From CAWBLP01 sp963789495 (GTDB taxonomy: Bacteria; Pseudomonadota; Alphaproteobacteria; Acetobacterales; Acetobacteraceae), in the NCBI GenBank assembly GCA_963789495.1, contig CAWBLP010000027.1:1-14819 (forward strand): a stretch of DNA of 14,819 nt, written 5' to 3'. Under the pieces are notes generated by a model. That model saw nothing but the letters and a program-made list of their open reading frames with translations, had not been told where the DNA came from and did no database searches. Position 1 is the first letter of the stretch. Every line of letters begins with the position of its first letter. Positions 1 through 8,022 of the stretch are shown in pieces. Both the position numbers and the translations under genes were made by a program.

Positions 1-8
1 TGTCTAGC

Positions 9-102
9 GGCTGACTTTGACGAGAAGGTCCTCCTGTCTGAGAGGCTCGGGTTGTCCGACCCGCCCTCACCAGACAGGAGCTTCCGATGGCTGAAGTCAG
101 CC
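9..102 (+). promoter_or_regulatory. 94-nt concentric imperfect palindrome covering the recombinase start
   Basis: Three inverted-repeat pairs share exactly the same centre (between bases 55 and 56): 9-17 with 94-102 (9 bp), 31-40 with 71-80 (10 bp, perfect, arm CTCCTGTCTG) and 48-52 with 59-63 (5 bp). The recombinase Shine-Dalgarno AGGAG (76-80) lies in the 3' arm of the 10-bp stem, and the ATG (87) lies between the two outer arms. As RNA this would hide the ribosome-binding site; as DNA it could be an element-end or recombinase-binding site. The pairing is seen directly; the role is inferred. Confidence 0.6.
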
Positions 103-948
103 CTCTGCGCCGGCGTATGATCGAAGACATGACGATCCGCAACCTCTCGCCGGCGACACAACAATCCTACACCTACGCGGTTGCCAAATTCAGCCGCCAC
201 TGTGGCCGCTCACCGGACCGGTTGGGGCTGGAGGATGTGCGTGCCTACCAGCTGTATCTCATCGCGCAGCAGCGGTCGTGGTCGCACATCAACCAGGTGG
301 TCTGCGCACTGCGTTTCTTCTACGGCGTCACCTTGGGTCGCAGCGATGCTAACGAGCAGATCGTCGCTGCGCGCGAACCGCAGCGACTGCCGGTGGTGCT
401 CAGCGGCGACGAGATCGGGACGGTTCCTCGAAGCTGTTCCCGGCCTGCGCAACCGGGTCGCCTTGACCACCGCCTATGGCGCCGGCCTGCGCGTCGGCGA
501 GGTCGTTCGTTTGACAGCAGCTGCCATCGACAGCAGCCGGATGCTGATCCGTATTGAGCAAGGCAAGGGCGGCAAAGATCGCTACGTCATGTTGTCGCCG
601 CAACTGCTGCAGATCCTGCGCGCCTACTGGCGCCTGGCTCGGCCGGGTCGGTGGCTGTTCCCGGGTCAAAATCCGGCGGAACCGGTCAGCGTGGCCACAC
701 TGCAGGAAGCCTGCCGCCAGGCGGCACGTCAGGCCGACCTGAGCAAGGTGGTGACAGTCCATACCCTGCGGCACAGCTTTGCGACGCATCTGCTCGAGGC
801 CGGGACCGACATCCGCATCATCCAGGTGCTGCTCGGTCATGCGCGCCTATCAACGACCGCCCGTTATACCCAGGTTGCAACCCATCTCATTGCAGATACC
901 ACCAGTCCGCTGGACCGTCTGAGCATAGCGGTGACACCGCCGAGCTAA
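87..948 (+). pseudogene. Tyrosine recombinase (phage-integrase family) of the IS91-type element, one frameshift
   Basis: This is a site-specific tyrosine recombinase that would cut and rejoin DNA through a phosphotyrosine link. The start at 87 has an AGGAG six bases upstream. The N-terminal SAM-like core-binding domain occupies about residues 5-100. The catalytic domain follows with Arg in AGLRVGE, Lys in GGKDR, the H-x-L-R box in HTLRHSFATHLLEAG, His in LLGHARLS and the nucleophile in ARYTQV, so all active-site residues are present. The frame changes at about 417-420 (GGGA), where one extra base separates GDEI from RFLEAVPG. Removing it gives about 286 codons, normal for the family. It lies 12 bases upstream of the IS91-type transposase; such recombinases accompany several IS91-group elements. 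The frameshift could be a real mutation or a sequencing error. Confidence 0.85.
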
Positions 949-960
949 GGCCGCCTCCTC

Positions 961-2150
961 ATGCGGCCCGCGCTGGAGGTGGCGGATGTGTTCCGCCGCC
1001 ACGGTGCTGCCTATCGCGCCGACCATGCTGCCACCCTCTCCAACCGGCAGCGTCGGGTCATGGCCGCCATTGAGGCGTGCCGCACCCCGGCGCTCGGCGG
1101 CCATGTCGAGCAGTGCGACGACTGCGGGGACGTGCGCATCGCCTACAATAGCTGCCGCGACCGGCACTGCCCCAAGTGCCAAGGTCTGGCTCGTGCGCAG
1201 TGGCTCGCCGACCGACAGGCCGAGTTGCTGCCGGTTACCTATTTCCATGTCGTGTTCACCGTGCCCGCGCCGATCGCCGCTATGGCCCTGCAGAACAAGG
1301 CCGTTGTTTACGACATCCTATTCAAGGCCGCGGCGGAGACGGTGCGTATCATCGCTGCGGACACCAAACATCTCGGCGCGGAGACCGGCATGATCGCGGT
1401 GCTCCATACTTGGGGCCAGAGTCTCGTTCATCATCCGCATGTCCACTGCATCGTCCCCGGTGGCGGCTTGACGCCCGACGGTCGTTGGGTGAGCTGCCGA
1501 CGTGGATTTTCTTGTCAGTCCGAGTGCTTTCAAGGCTCTATCGCCGGCTGTTCTTGAAACGACTGGAGGCTGCGTTTGGCGCCGGTGCGCTGAGCTTCTT
1601 CGGAGACCTTGCGCCGCTTGCTGAACCGGCGGCATTCACTGCGCATCTGCGACCGCTGCGCCAGATAGAATGGGTCGTCTACGCGAAGCGACCCTTCGGC
1701 GGCCCGCAGCAGGTACTCGACTATCTCGGCCGCTATACCCATCGGGTGGCAATCGCCAACAGCCGCCTGATCAACATCGACGACACACAGGTGCAGTTCC
1801 GCTGGAAAGATTATCGACGACCCGAGAAATCCAAGCTGATGACGCTCGACGCCGATGAGTTCATCCGCCGCTTCTTGTTGCATGTACTACCCAGTGGTTT
1901 CCGAAGGATCCGCCACTTCGGCTTCCTCGCCAATGCTCACAGGTCGGCTCGGCTGGCCACCATCCGCGCTTTGCTCGCGGTGCCCACGCCAACCGCTGAT
2001 GAGCAGCCGCGTGACTATCGCACACGCTATGCCTTCCTCACCGGTCGATCCCTCGACATCTGTCCCTGCTGCGGCGGCCGAATGGTCGAGATCGCAATCC
2101 TGGCCCGACCTCGTGCGGGATTATCGTCGGTCTGGTGCGACAGCTCATGA
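961..2150 (+). pseudogene. tnpA: IS91-family transposase (HUH, Y2 type), one frameshift
   Basis: This is a rolling-circle-type transposase. From the start at 961 one can see an N-terminal zinc-binding region (CDDCG, then CRDRHCPKCQ), the metal-binding HUH motif in HHPHVHCIVPGGG, the paired catalytic tyrosines in DYLGRYTHRVAIAN (Y-x3-Y), and a C-terminal CPCCGG. The first frame stops at 1557 after 198 codons; the rest is read in another frame from about 1510 to 2150. The break falls at the T run 1507-1510: one more T would give a GFFLSVRVLSRL junction. The repaired protein would be about 396 residues, typical of the family. All motifs survive on both sides, so the lesion is recent or is a sequencing error. 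The run is not a convincing programmed -1 slippery site. Confidence 0.87.
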
Positions 2151-2612
2151 TCACCCGATCATTCTCTCATCACTCCGATCGAACCGGCATAGCGGCATCC
2201 CTCGCCCAACGGCGGAGCTTGTCGCTGCCACATCCATCGTCCGTCAGCGGTCACCCCAAAGCCAACATGGCGACACCGTCGGTATCGGCATTTGGCGTGC
2301 CTCGACGCTATGATCGAGCCCGCAATCGCCGCTCAGGGCCTCAATACCGACCGCATGGCGGTGGCAGCCGCTGATCGTGCCCTCATCGCTGGCGTTCAAC
2401 GCCCATAGACCTCCTGGCCCACCGCGGCTTCGTTCAATCCGGCTTCAACGACGCCCCGCATCCGAGCGCTCGTCGTCGCAGGGTGTCGCGGGACCTCGTT
2501 GAACCCTCAAGCATTCCACTGCGACGGTGACGGTTTCGTCGGCCGCGTCAGTCATGGCGCTGGCGGCCCGGTGCAGTGACGCCAGTGATGCAGTTCGCTG
2601 CCTCTGTGGGGG
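2151..2612. other. Non-coding tail after the IS91-type transposase
   Basis: No gene is convincing here; the small open frames have no family features. The stretch probably contains the 3' (origin) end of the IS91-type element. Candidate structures are a 13-base palindrome at 2391-2403 (GGCGTT-C-AACGCC) and an interrupted stem between 2517-2522 (CACTGC) and 2573-2578 (GCAGTG), extended by CGG/CCG pairs at 2525-2527 and 2568-2570. The exact boundary with the flanking DNA is not visible. Confidence 0.4.
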
Positions 2613-2706
2613 CGTTTCGCGTTTCAGCGTTTCCCCCTAAAAAGAGAAGTGGAACGGAACGCTTCTCTTCTAGGGGTCGTTCCACGAATTGCGTTCCAGC
2701 GTTCCA
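2613..2706. repeat. Iteron-like short repeats and hairpin, abutting IS1380
   Basis: CGTTTC occurs three times (2613-2618, 2620-2625, 2628-2633). CGTTCCA occurs three times (2678-2684, 2692-2698, 2700-2706) and once inverted (TGGAACG, 2650-2656). A strong hairpin pairs 2634-2649 with 2662-2676, with a small internal loop and the loop TGGAACGGAACG. The last CGTTCCA touches the IS1380 end exactly. The clustering resembles protein-binding iterons or a replication/transfer origin, but no binding protein is proven. Confidence 0.5.
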
Positions 2707-2726
2707 CCTAGCCCGCATAATTCATG
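2707..2726 (+). repeat. IS1380 terminal inverted repeat, transposase 3' side
   Basis: It begins CCTAGCCCGCATAATTCATG. The reverse complement of the other end is CCTAGCCCGCATTATGCACG. The first 12 bases are identical. Confidence 0.85.
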
Positions 2727-2886
2727 AAGCCGTCAGCGATGGTCCAACGTCGCCACGCATCGCAGCCTGAACTCGTTGGATCATACCTCCCATTCCGGGC
2801 CTCTATGGAGGTCGGTTGGGCAGCCTCGGGGGCGGCGTTAGCGGTTGATCGAAGCGGGGCGAGGTCAGGGGCGTCCGCCCCGGCGG

Positions 2887-4272
2887 TCAAACAACCAGCC
2901 GGGACAGACGCGACAGCGCCAAGGCGAAGATCGCCTGGTTCGGCGTGGCTTTCGGCAGATGCAGTCGCACCTGGCGCGTCAGCACCTCGACGCGCGTCGC
3001 GATCTTGATCAGCCGCAGCCGCAGCGTGTCGAACTGCGCGACCCGCCACCAGGACCGCCGCGGCATCAGCGAGCGCAGGCTCCACATCATCCAATACGCG
3101 CCGACGTGCAGAAACAGTCGCATCTGGTTGGCGCTCGCCCGGCAACACGACGTGCGATCCGCCGCCAGATGTGTCTTCCACGCCTTGATATGATTTTCCG
3201 CCTGCCCGCGTGCGCAGTAGACATCCTGGTAGAGCGTGCGAGCCGATCCGCCGGCCAGGTTGGTGGCAATGAAGCGTGTATCGACACCGTCCGGTCCAGC
3301 CTCGACGCGGGCGATGATACGCTCGACACGGTCCCAGCTTGCGGCGCCGTCGTAGAATTCCTTGAACCGGCGGAGCTTTTCGCCACTGGCGACGGCACGC
3401 CGTGCCGCCGTGCTCTGCTCCAGCACCGCGATATGCTTGCGCAACGTCGAACTGGGCGCGACGCCGAGGATGAAGTCCAGCCGATTGGCGCGGCAGAAGC
3501 GCAGCACCTCCGGTGTGCAAAAGTGACTGTCGCCGCGCAGCACGATCTCGACGCGCGGCCAGTGGGCGCGCAGCGCCGTGAGCAGGCGTCGCAACCACTT
3601 CACGATCTGCCGCCCGCTCGGCCGGCATGCCGGGCGCAGCACGGCTGCGATCATGCGGCCGTCGCCGTCGAACACCACGATCGGCTGGAACCCGTATTCA
3701 TCGTAATGCGCATTGAACAATCGGAGCTGCTGGCCGCCATGAACGGCATCGAAGGTGTCGTCGATGTCGAGCACGATGCGCCGCGGCACCCGGCGAAAAC
3801 TCTGGCAATAATGGGCGACCATAGCCTGGCCGATGCGCAACAGGGCACGCGCATCGGGCAGGTTCTCGGCACGCGAAATAGTGGGCTGCGAGCACAGATC
3901 GGCGTCTTCTGGCAGCCGTTCCATGGCTAGCTTGAACATCGGATCGTTGCGCAGCCTGTCAGCGTCGTTGCCGTCTTCGTAGCCGGCCGCGATCATCAGC
4001 ATGCGAAAACGAATGATCTCGTCGAGGCCGTGCACAACCTTCCCCGGCGCACGCGGATCGTCGATGCACGCGGCGAGGCGTTGCGCAATGCCGAGGCGGT
4101 TCTCGATTTCGCGAAGTGCGAATAAACCGCCATCGGAGCAAAGATGCGCGGTGTCAAACCGGGCGACGATCGGCTTGCCGCAGAGCGGTGACAGGCCGGG
4201 TAGCGTTGGGCTAATTTCGACGGTGGCGGGCATGGTGGTCCGTGATTTGGTTGGATTGGCTTTGACACCCAA
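2887..4272 (-). CDS. IS1380-family DDE transposase, intact
   Basis: This transposase of 461 residues would cut and join the ends of the surrounding IS1380 element. Family features include the N-terminal stretch with RFDTAHLCSDGGL and the DDE residues in LDIDDTFDAVHG (about 169-172), VLRGDSHFCTPE (Asp at about 248) and YCARGQAENHIKAWK (Glu at about 359). The GTG start at 4272 has an AGGA about six bases upstream. A second start, ATG at 4233 (MPATVEIS), is also possible and closer to some relatives. There is no frameshift or internal stop, unlike the other transposition genes to its left. It fills most of the 1629-bp element and is presumably driven from inside the right inverted repeat. Confidence 0.93.
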   Translation of the reverse strand: MGVKANPTKSRTTMPATVEISPTLPGLSPLCGKPIVARFDTAHLCSDGGLFALREIENRLGIAQRLAACIDDPRAPGKVVHGLDEIIRFRMLMIAAGYEDGNDADRLRNDPMFKLAMERLPEDADLCSQPTISRAENLPDARALLRIGQAMVAHYCQSFRRVPRRIVLDIDDTFDAVHGGQQLRLFNAHYDEYGFQPIVVFDGDGRMIAAVLRPACRPSGRQIVKWLRRLLTALRAHWPRVEIVLRGDSHFCTPEVLRFCRANRLDFILGVAPSSTLRKHIAVLEQSTAARRAVASGEKLRRFKEFYDGAASWDRVERIIARVEAGPDGVDTRFIATNLAGGSARTLYQDVYCARGQAENHIKAWKTHLAADRTSCCRASANQMRLFLHVGAYWMMWSLRSLMPRRSWWRVAQFDTLRLRLIKIATRVEVLTRQVRLHLPKATPNQAIFALALSRLSRLVV

Positions 4273-4315
4273 TTCCTACATCAAATCAGTGGCTTGCTCC
4301 ATGCCCGCCAACCGT

Positions 4316-4335
4316 CGTGCATAATGCGGGCTAGG
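4316..4335 (-). repeat. IS1380 terminal inverted repeat, transposase 5' side
   Basis: This is the partner of 2707-2726, read on the minus strand as CCTAGCCCGCATTATGCACG. It lies 44 bases upstream of the transposase start. Confidence 0.85.
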
Positions 4336-4398
4336 TCGTCCAAAGTGATTTGCGCCAGCCGGAAATATCCCCCCGCACGCGCGCGAGACGGCTAAAAA

Positions 4399-4425
4399 GT
4401 TTCCGAGGTTTCCGAGGTTTCCGAT
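4399..4425. repeat. Three tandem 9-bp repeats (GTTTCCGAG)
   Basis: GTTTCCGAG is at 4399-4407 and 4408-4416, and GTTTCCGAT at 4417-4425, starting 11 bases beyond the helicase stop codon. The array follows a CTAAAAAG, and the repeat block on the far side of IS1380 also contains CTAAAAAG. It could be iterons of the integrated element. Confidence 0.6.
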
Positions 4426-4436
4426 TGTCGGCGGCA

Positions 4437-6561
4437 TCACAGCCGCCTCACCACGAACGATCCGCCTTCGTGCCCGGGCATGTAACGCAGCACCAAAGCG
4501 CCGTTGTCCACGTTCACCGGAGCGTCGGCCAGCGACTTCAGCCGCCACGCTACAGACACGGAAGAGATGGCCGGCAACGCCTTGCCTGTCGCGACTTCCA
4601 ACGCGCCCTTGAAGGCTATCGCCTTGTCGTCTGCTCCGCCGGCATAGAATGCAGCGTCGGCCGCCTTGAACCCGCTAGGCCACTTCTCCACCAGCGTTTC
4701 CAATACTGTTGCGAGGCCGGCGCTTTGTTCCTCGTCGGCCTCACCGTCCAAGAACAGCTTGCGGAAGCTGATCTTGGACGGACGGCACTTCTCCAGCGCA
4801 TCGAATACCAGGGCGTCCACGCGCCCTGCATGGGCGGCAGCGGCGCACTCGATCGCCGAACCGACAAGATGCCACCACGACTTGAAGCGTGTTTGTGCCG
4901 CTGCCGGATGCGCTGCCCGCAACCGAGGATTCCCGAGCAGCACTGTATAGAGCGCACGAAGGATGCCGCCCCGGTTCCGGTCGGTCCATTCGATCGGGTC
5001 CGCGTGGCTGAAGTCCCGGTTTTCCGGGTCCGGTCGATCCACCGCCAGGCGGGCCATAAGCGATCGCGAAGCCATGTCGCCGCGCGGTGCCACGTTGTTT
5101 CCGGTGAACGCCTGGACAGCATAGGCCGGAACCGTGCGTGTCGTGGACTCACCCAGCACGCGGTCGGAATAGGTTTCCGCCGTCAGGGCCTTCTCGATTG
5201 ATGGGCACGATACCTGCGCACCGCGTGGCAGGTTGTCCCACACCAGGAACGGGACGCCTTCACTCAGGTAGGAGAACAGCGCCTTGCGCCTTTCCTCTTC
5301 GCTGCTTGACCAGCCGGCCGCCGCTGCGCGTTTGCCCATTGCAGCCACCGCCATCATGTTCAGGACGGTTGTCTTTCCGCCGCCGCGCTGGCCGGCTGTG
5401 ACAAAGAATGCCGGGCGCTCACCCAACACCAGCCGCTCTAGAATGGTGATTGCCGCGGCGATCAGGACGCATTTGCCGGAGTAATCGGTCGCCACGTCAC
5501 ATAGCCATACATCGGCCAAGAACCGCATCGCGCCGGCTACAGCATCTTCGGTGCACGCCTTCGCGGCGGGGAGGAGCCGTTGCAGTTCCGCCGGCACGCG
5601 GAACACGATGCCCCGTTTCCGGTCCAGGCCGCCGCCAGACAGGATCGTGCCGTTCGCCATCACCATTGGCAGCGTTGCCACTGCCGTTACGGTCGGCAAT
5701 GCGCGATCGCTGCGCACCAGGAAGTGCTTGACGAACGGGAGGCCGAGATGCACCGGCCTGCCGGCTCCATCCACGTATTCAATATGCCGCTCGATCGTCT
5801 CGGCCAGTTCCACCTCACCCATCCGAGTCAGCAGCGGTTGCTCCGGTGCCGGCAGGCGGGTTTCCTCTGTGTCTCCATCGTTGGAGCCGGCCGCGGTCAA
5901 AGCGTGCATGGCGGACACTGCCCGCAGCCTTACCGCCGTCATGGCGCCCTCGATGTCGCGCATGGGCGGTTCCGGGTCGCGGCAGCCGCCCAGCACCTCA
6001 TTGAGGACTGCCATCTGGGGGAGCCACGGCGCGTCCGGTGCCGGCGCCGGTATCTGCGGGCGCGGGTCGCGGCGTTCGGCTGCACGGCGCTGGCGGCCTT
6101 CCTGATCGTCCCGTGCGGCCTTCGCGCGTTGCGCCTGCTTCAGCTTGCCGGTGATGGCGCGCTTGCCGACTCCGGTGCGTTCCGCCACCTGATTGCGCAG
6201 GGACTCGCTGTCGTCGTCGTCCAGGTCGGCGTTGACGGCCAGCCTGACGAACAGATCGGCGGCTTGATCCGCCGGCACCTTCGCCAATGCCTCGGCGATG
6301 GCGGGGGCGTCGTACAGCAGCGGGTACACAGTGCGGCCGTGGGCGATGGTCGTCGGCGCTCAGCCACTTAGAACGAAGCGTCAGCAGCTCTTCCAGCGCC
6401 ATTCGTGCATCATTATCCGACATCGGTTCAAAGAATTTATACCGCCGCGATCTGAGCTTTCGCGCTTTTCGTGCCTCTGGGGGCTCCACAAATGCCAGGC
6501 CGCTAAATCGCCCAACTGTGATATCGGTAACGCTTTGCGCCGGCCTGCTCTTGCCTTTCAT
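4437..6561 (-). CDS. SF3-like P-loop helicase/ATPase of an integrated element, probable frameshift near 6351
   Basis: This is probably the replication helicase (primase-helicase type) of the integrated element. The uninterrupted part runs from GTG 6329 to 4437 (630 codons). It has Walker A GQRGGGKTT (about residues 313-321), Walker B PFLVWDN (about 360-366) and an SF3-like motif C in FTGNN (about 408-412), followed by a possible arginine finger in ASRSLMARL. The true start is probably ATG 6561, which overlaps the integrase stop as ATGA. That frame gives a lysine/arginine-rich region and LLTLRSKWLSAD, then drifts into arginine-rich nonsense. Skipping one base near 6351 joins it to TIAHGRTVYPLLYDAPAIAE and gives about 707 residues. 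The N-terminal part shows no catalytic primase motif I can recognise. The ATPase domain call is firm; the helicase role is inferred. VapE- or D5-like relatives are the alternatives. Confidence 0.75.
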
Positions 6562-7803
6562 TCCGCTGCCCTCCGAAATGCAATCACCTCAGAGGATGGC
6601 GCTCCAGTGACCCGTGCGGCCACATGCGACTGCCAGCGCTTCAGCGCGGCGATCACTTCCTGCGCGTAGTCGTGCCGGTCGTACGTCCGTTCAAGAGCGC
6701 TCCGCCCGCTGATATGATTTAGCGCAGCTTCGGCGTGGTCGCGCGACACGCCTAACCGCGTCATGCCGGTGCGGGCGGTGCGCCGCAAATCGTGCCATCG
6801 CCAGCCCGTGACGCCAGACGCTTTGTCCAAGCGGGCTTTCAGTTTCGAATAGCCGCGGAAACCGGAACCGGCGATGTCGCCCAGCAATTTCCAACTGGGC
6901 GCTGCGGCATGCTTAGGCCAGACCGCGCGCAAATCGTCCACCAGCAGCGGGTGCAGCGGCAACACGATGCCTCGGCGGTTTTTTGTCCGTGTGCCCGGAA
7001 TCGCCCATGTGCCCGCATCGAGGTCGATTTCGCCTACGGAGATGTCGGCCACCTCCAGCTCCCGCGCGGCTGTCATCACCAGCAAGTGGACGAAGAATTC
7101 GCGACTTCGCCCGGTCCAGGTTGTCGCCCGCAGCCCAGATCGCCTTCAGTTCCTCATCGGACAGCACCCGCTCCCTGGCGTTCACCGGAGGCGCAATCAC
7201 AGCCAGCCCCTTGCGCGGCAGCAGCGGCAGGGGAATCCATCCGTGCGCTTCGGCATGGTTCAAGAAAGCTGCAGCCGTGCGGTACAGCATACTCCCGGTG
7301 CCCGGCGTGCGCTGGTGCTTGGCGGTGATCAGCTTCGTCCAGTCTTCCCGCGTCGTCTCGATCAGCGCCCGCTTTCCAAGCTTGGGTTCTATCTCTTTTT
7401 TGCACAGCCGAAGCACTTCTGACTGATAGCGGTCTGACCAATGAACGACCTTCGCATTTCGCCATTCCGCCAGCCGGTCGGCGACGGTCGGTAGCCCGGC
7501 CTTCGCCTTGCGCGCCGCCTGGAGTGCCTTCTTTTCGGCTACAGGGTCGCCACCGTCCTGTATGTCAGCGACGGCGCCAAGCGCCCGCTTGCGCGCATCG
7601 GCGATGCCCACTGCCGGCCACGTCCCCAGCTTAGGCCGGGTCCGCTTGCCGTCCGCCGTCCGCGCCCGAATGGACCACGTTGCCGCACCCGTGGGGGTGA
7701 TTCGCAGCACCAGGCCGCCCACCCGCGTATCCCAGATTTCGAGCCTGCCCGATGCGGGCGGCTTCACCCCGCGCAGCCATGTATCCGTCAATTCCCGTCG
7801 CAC
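6558..7803 (-). pseudogene. int: Tyrosine integrase next to the tRNA-Arg attachment site, one frameshift
   Basis: This is a P4/DUF4102-type integrase that would insert and excise the element at a tRNA gene. GTG 7803 is preceded by GGAGG about eight bases upstream. The N-terminal arm-binding domain (ELTDTWLRGVKPP... to about residue 90) precedes a core-binding domain and the catalytic domain. The catalytic residues are Arg in TAARELEVADI, HDLRR in the H-x-x-R box, His in LNHISG and the tyrosine in ERTYDRHDY. The frame breaks near 7110-7113 (a C/G run), after AAGDNLDR. Dropping one base leads to GRSREFFVHLLVM and a protein of about 414 residues, normal for the family. The stop codon (6558-6560) overlaps the ATG of the helicase gene, so the two were probably translationally coupled. 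The two 11-bp repeats upstream may be arm sites. Confidence 0.87.
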
Positions 7804-7836
7804 CGTTCCGCCTCCGTGGCCTAAGCTGTGGGTCGC

Positions 7837-7858
7837 CGGGGGTCCAACGGGGGTCCAA
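7837..7858. repeat. Two tandem copies of CGGGGGTCCAA upstream of the integrase
   Basis: Identical 11-bp copies lie at 7837-7847 and 7848-7858, 34 bases upstream of the integrase start. This is the usual place for integrase arm-type binding sites, or they may be operators. The rest of 7859-7973 contains no gene; it has a 7-bp inverted pair, TATCCCC (7888-7894) and GGGGATA (7931-7937). Confidence 0.55.
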
Positions 7859-7973
7859 AATCGGCGCGGTTACGGTTTATCACCAGATATCCCCGGATGC
7901 GAGCATAAACACCAAAGCCGCAGAAACCCTGGGGATACCGACAGCCGCGCGGCGGGGGGAAAGGGGCGATTGT

Positions 7974-8022
7974 CAGCCTTCTAAGCTGCGGGTCGTAGGT
8001 TCGAGTCCTACAGGGCGCGCCA
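7974..8022 (+). tRNA. 3' half of tRNA-Arg(UCU), partial; attachment-site remnant
   Basis: The sequence matches the 3' part of tRNA-Arg(UCU): anticodon stem CAGC/GCTG, loop CTTCTAA with anticodon TCT at 7980-7982, T-arm GTAGG-TTCGAGT-CCTAC, acceptor AGGGCGC, discriminator G and encoded CCA ending at 8022. It resembles E. coli argU over this half. No D-arm or 5' acceptor strand lies upstream, so it is not a whole gene. Tyrosine integrases commonly recombine at exactly this part of tRNA genes, so this is the probable right attachment site. The intact tRNA would lie at the other end, outside the window or lost. Confidence 0.8.

Larger units (their letters stand above)
1..2580 (+). mobile_element. 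IS91-family element with companion tyrosine recombinase (ends approximate)
   Basis: Two consecutive plus-strand genes, a tyrosine recombinase and an IS91-type HUH transposase, are separated by only 12 bases and form one module. IS91-group elements move by rolling-circle-like transposition and do not make terminal inverted repeats or target duplications, so the ends cannot be fixed by TIRs. The left end is probably at or just before base 1, because the palindrome at 9-102 looks like a terminal structure. The right end is probably near 2517-2578, where CACTGC and GCAGTG arms form a possible origin-end hairpin. Both genes carry one frameshift, so this copy is probably not autonomous. Family assignment is firm; boundaries are inferred. 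Confidence 0.65.
2707..4335 (-). mobile_element. IS1380-family insertion sequence, complete
   Basis: The element is 1629 bp with terminal inverted repeats 2707-2726 and 4316-4335. They begin CCTAGCCCGCAT and match at about 17 of 20 positions. It carries one intact transposase gene on the minus strand. IS1380 was first described in Acetobacter and its relatives are about 1.65 kb, so size and ends fit. The flanking tetranucleotides differ (TCCA on the left, TCGT on the right), so no 4-bp target duplication is visible, which suggests a later rearrangement at one end. Confidence 0.9.
4336..8022 (-). mobile_element. Remnant of an integrative element at tRNA-Arg(UCU), right part
   Basis: The remnant holds the integrase, the coupled helicase, the 3'-end repeats and a right attachment end inside a tRNA 3' half. 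The left part is interrupted by IS1380 and the IS91-type element, and no left attachment site or intact tRNA is visible in the window. The gene order, integrase first and helicase second, resembles phage satellites and small integrative plasmids. The left limit given is only where IS1380 begins; the repeats at 2613-2706 may belong to it too. Confidence 0.6.

Noticed and set aside
1507..1512. Programmed -1 frameshift in the IS91-type transposase
   Set aside because: The four-T run does not form an X-XXY-YYZ slippery heptamer in the starting frame and I see no following stimulatory structure; a lost base is simpler.
1855..2374. Small open frames overlapping and following the IS91-type transposase
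   Set aside because: No motifs, no ribosome-binding sites, and they overlap the transposase C-terminus in another frame.
2845..3930. 361-codon plus-strand open frame
   Set aside because: It is antisense to the intact IS1380 transposase, has arginine-rich composition and no family motifs.
5998..6350. Continuation of the 6561 frame past about 6351
   Set aside because: The composition becomes arginine/glycine/proline-rich while the true helicase is in the other frame; only the first 70 codons look real.
5580..6371. 263-codon plus-strand open frame
   Set aside because: It is antisense to the helicase; a high-GC shadow frame.
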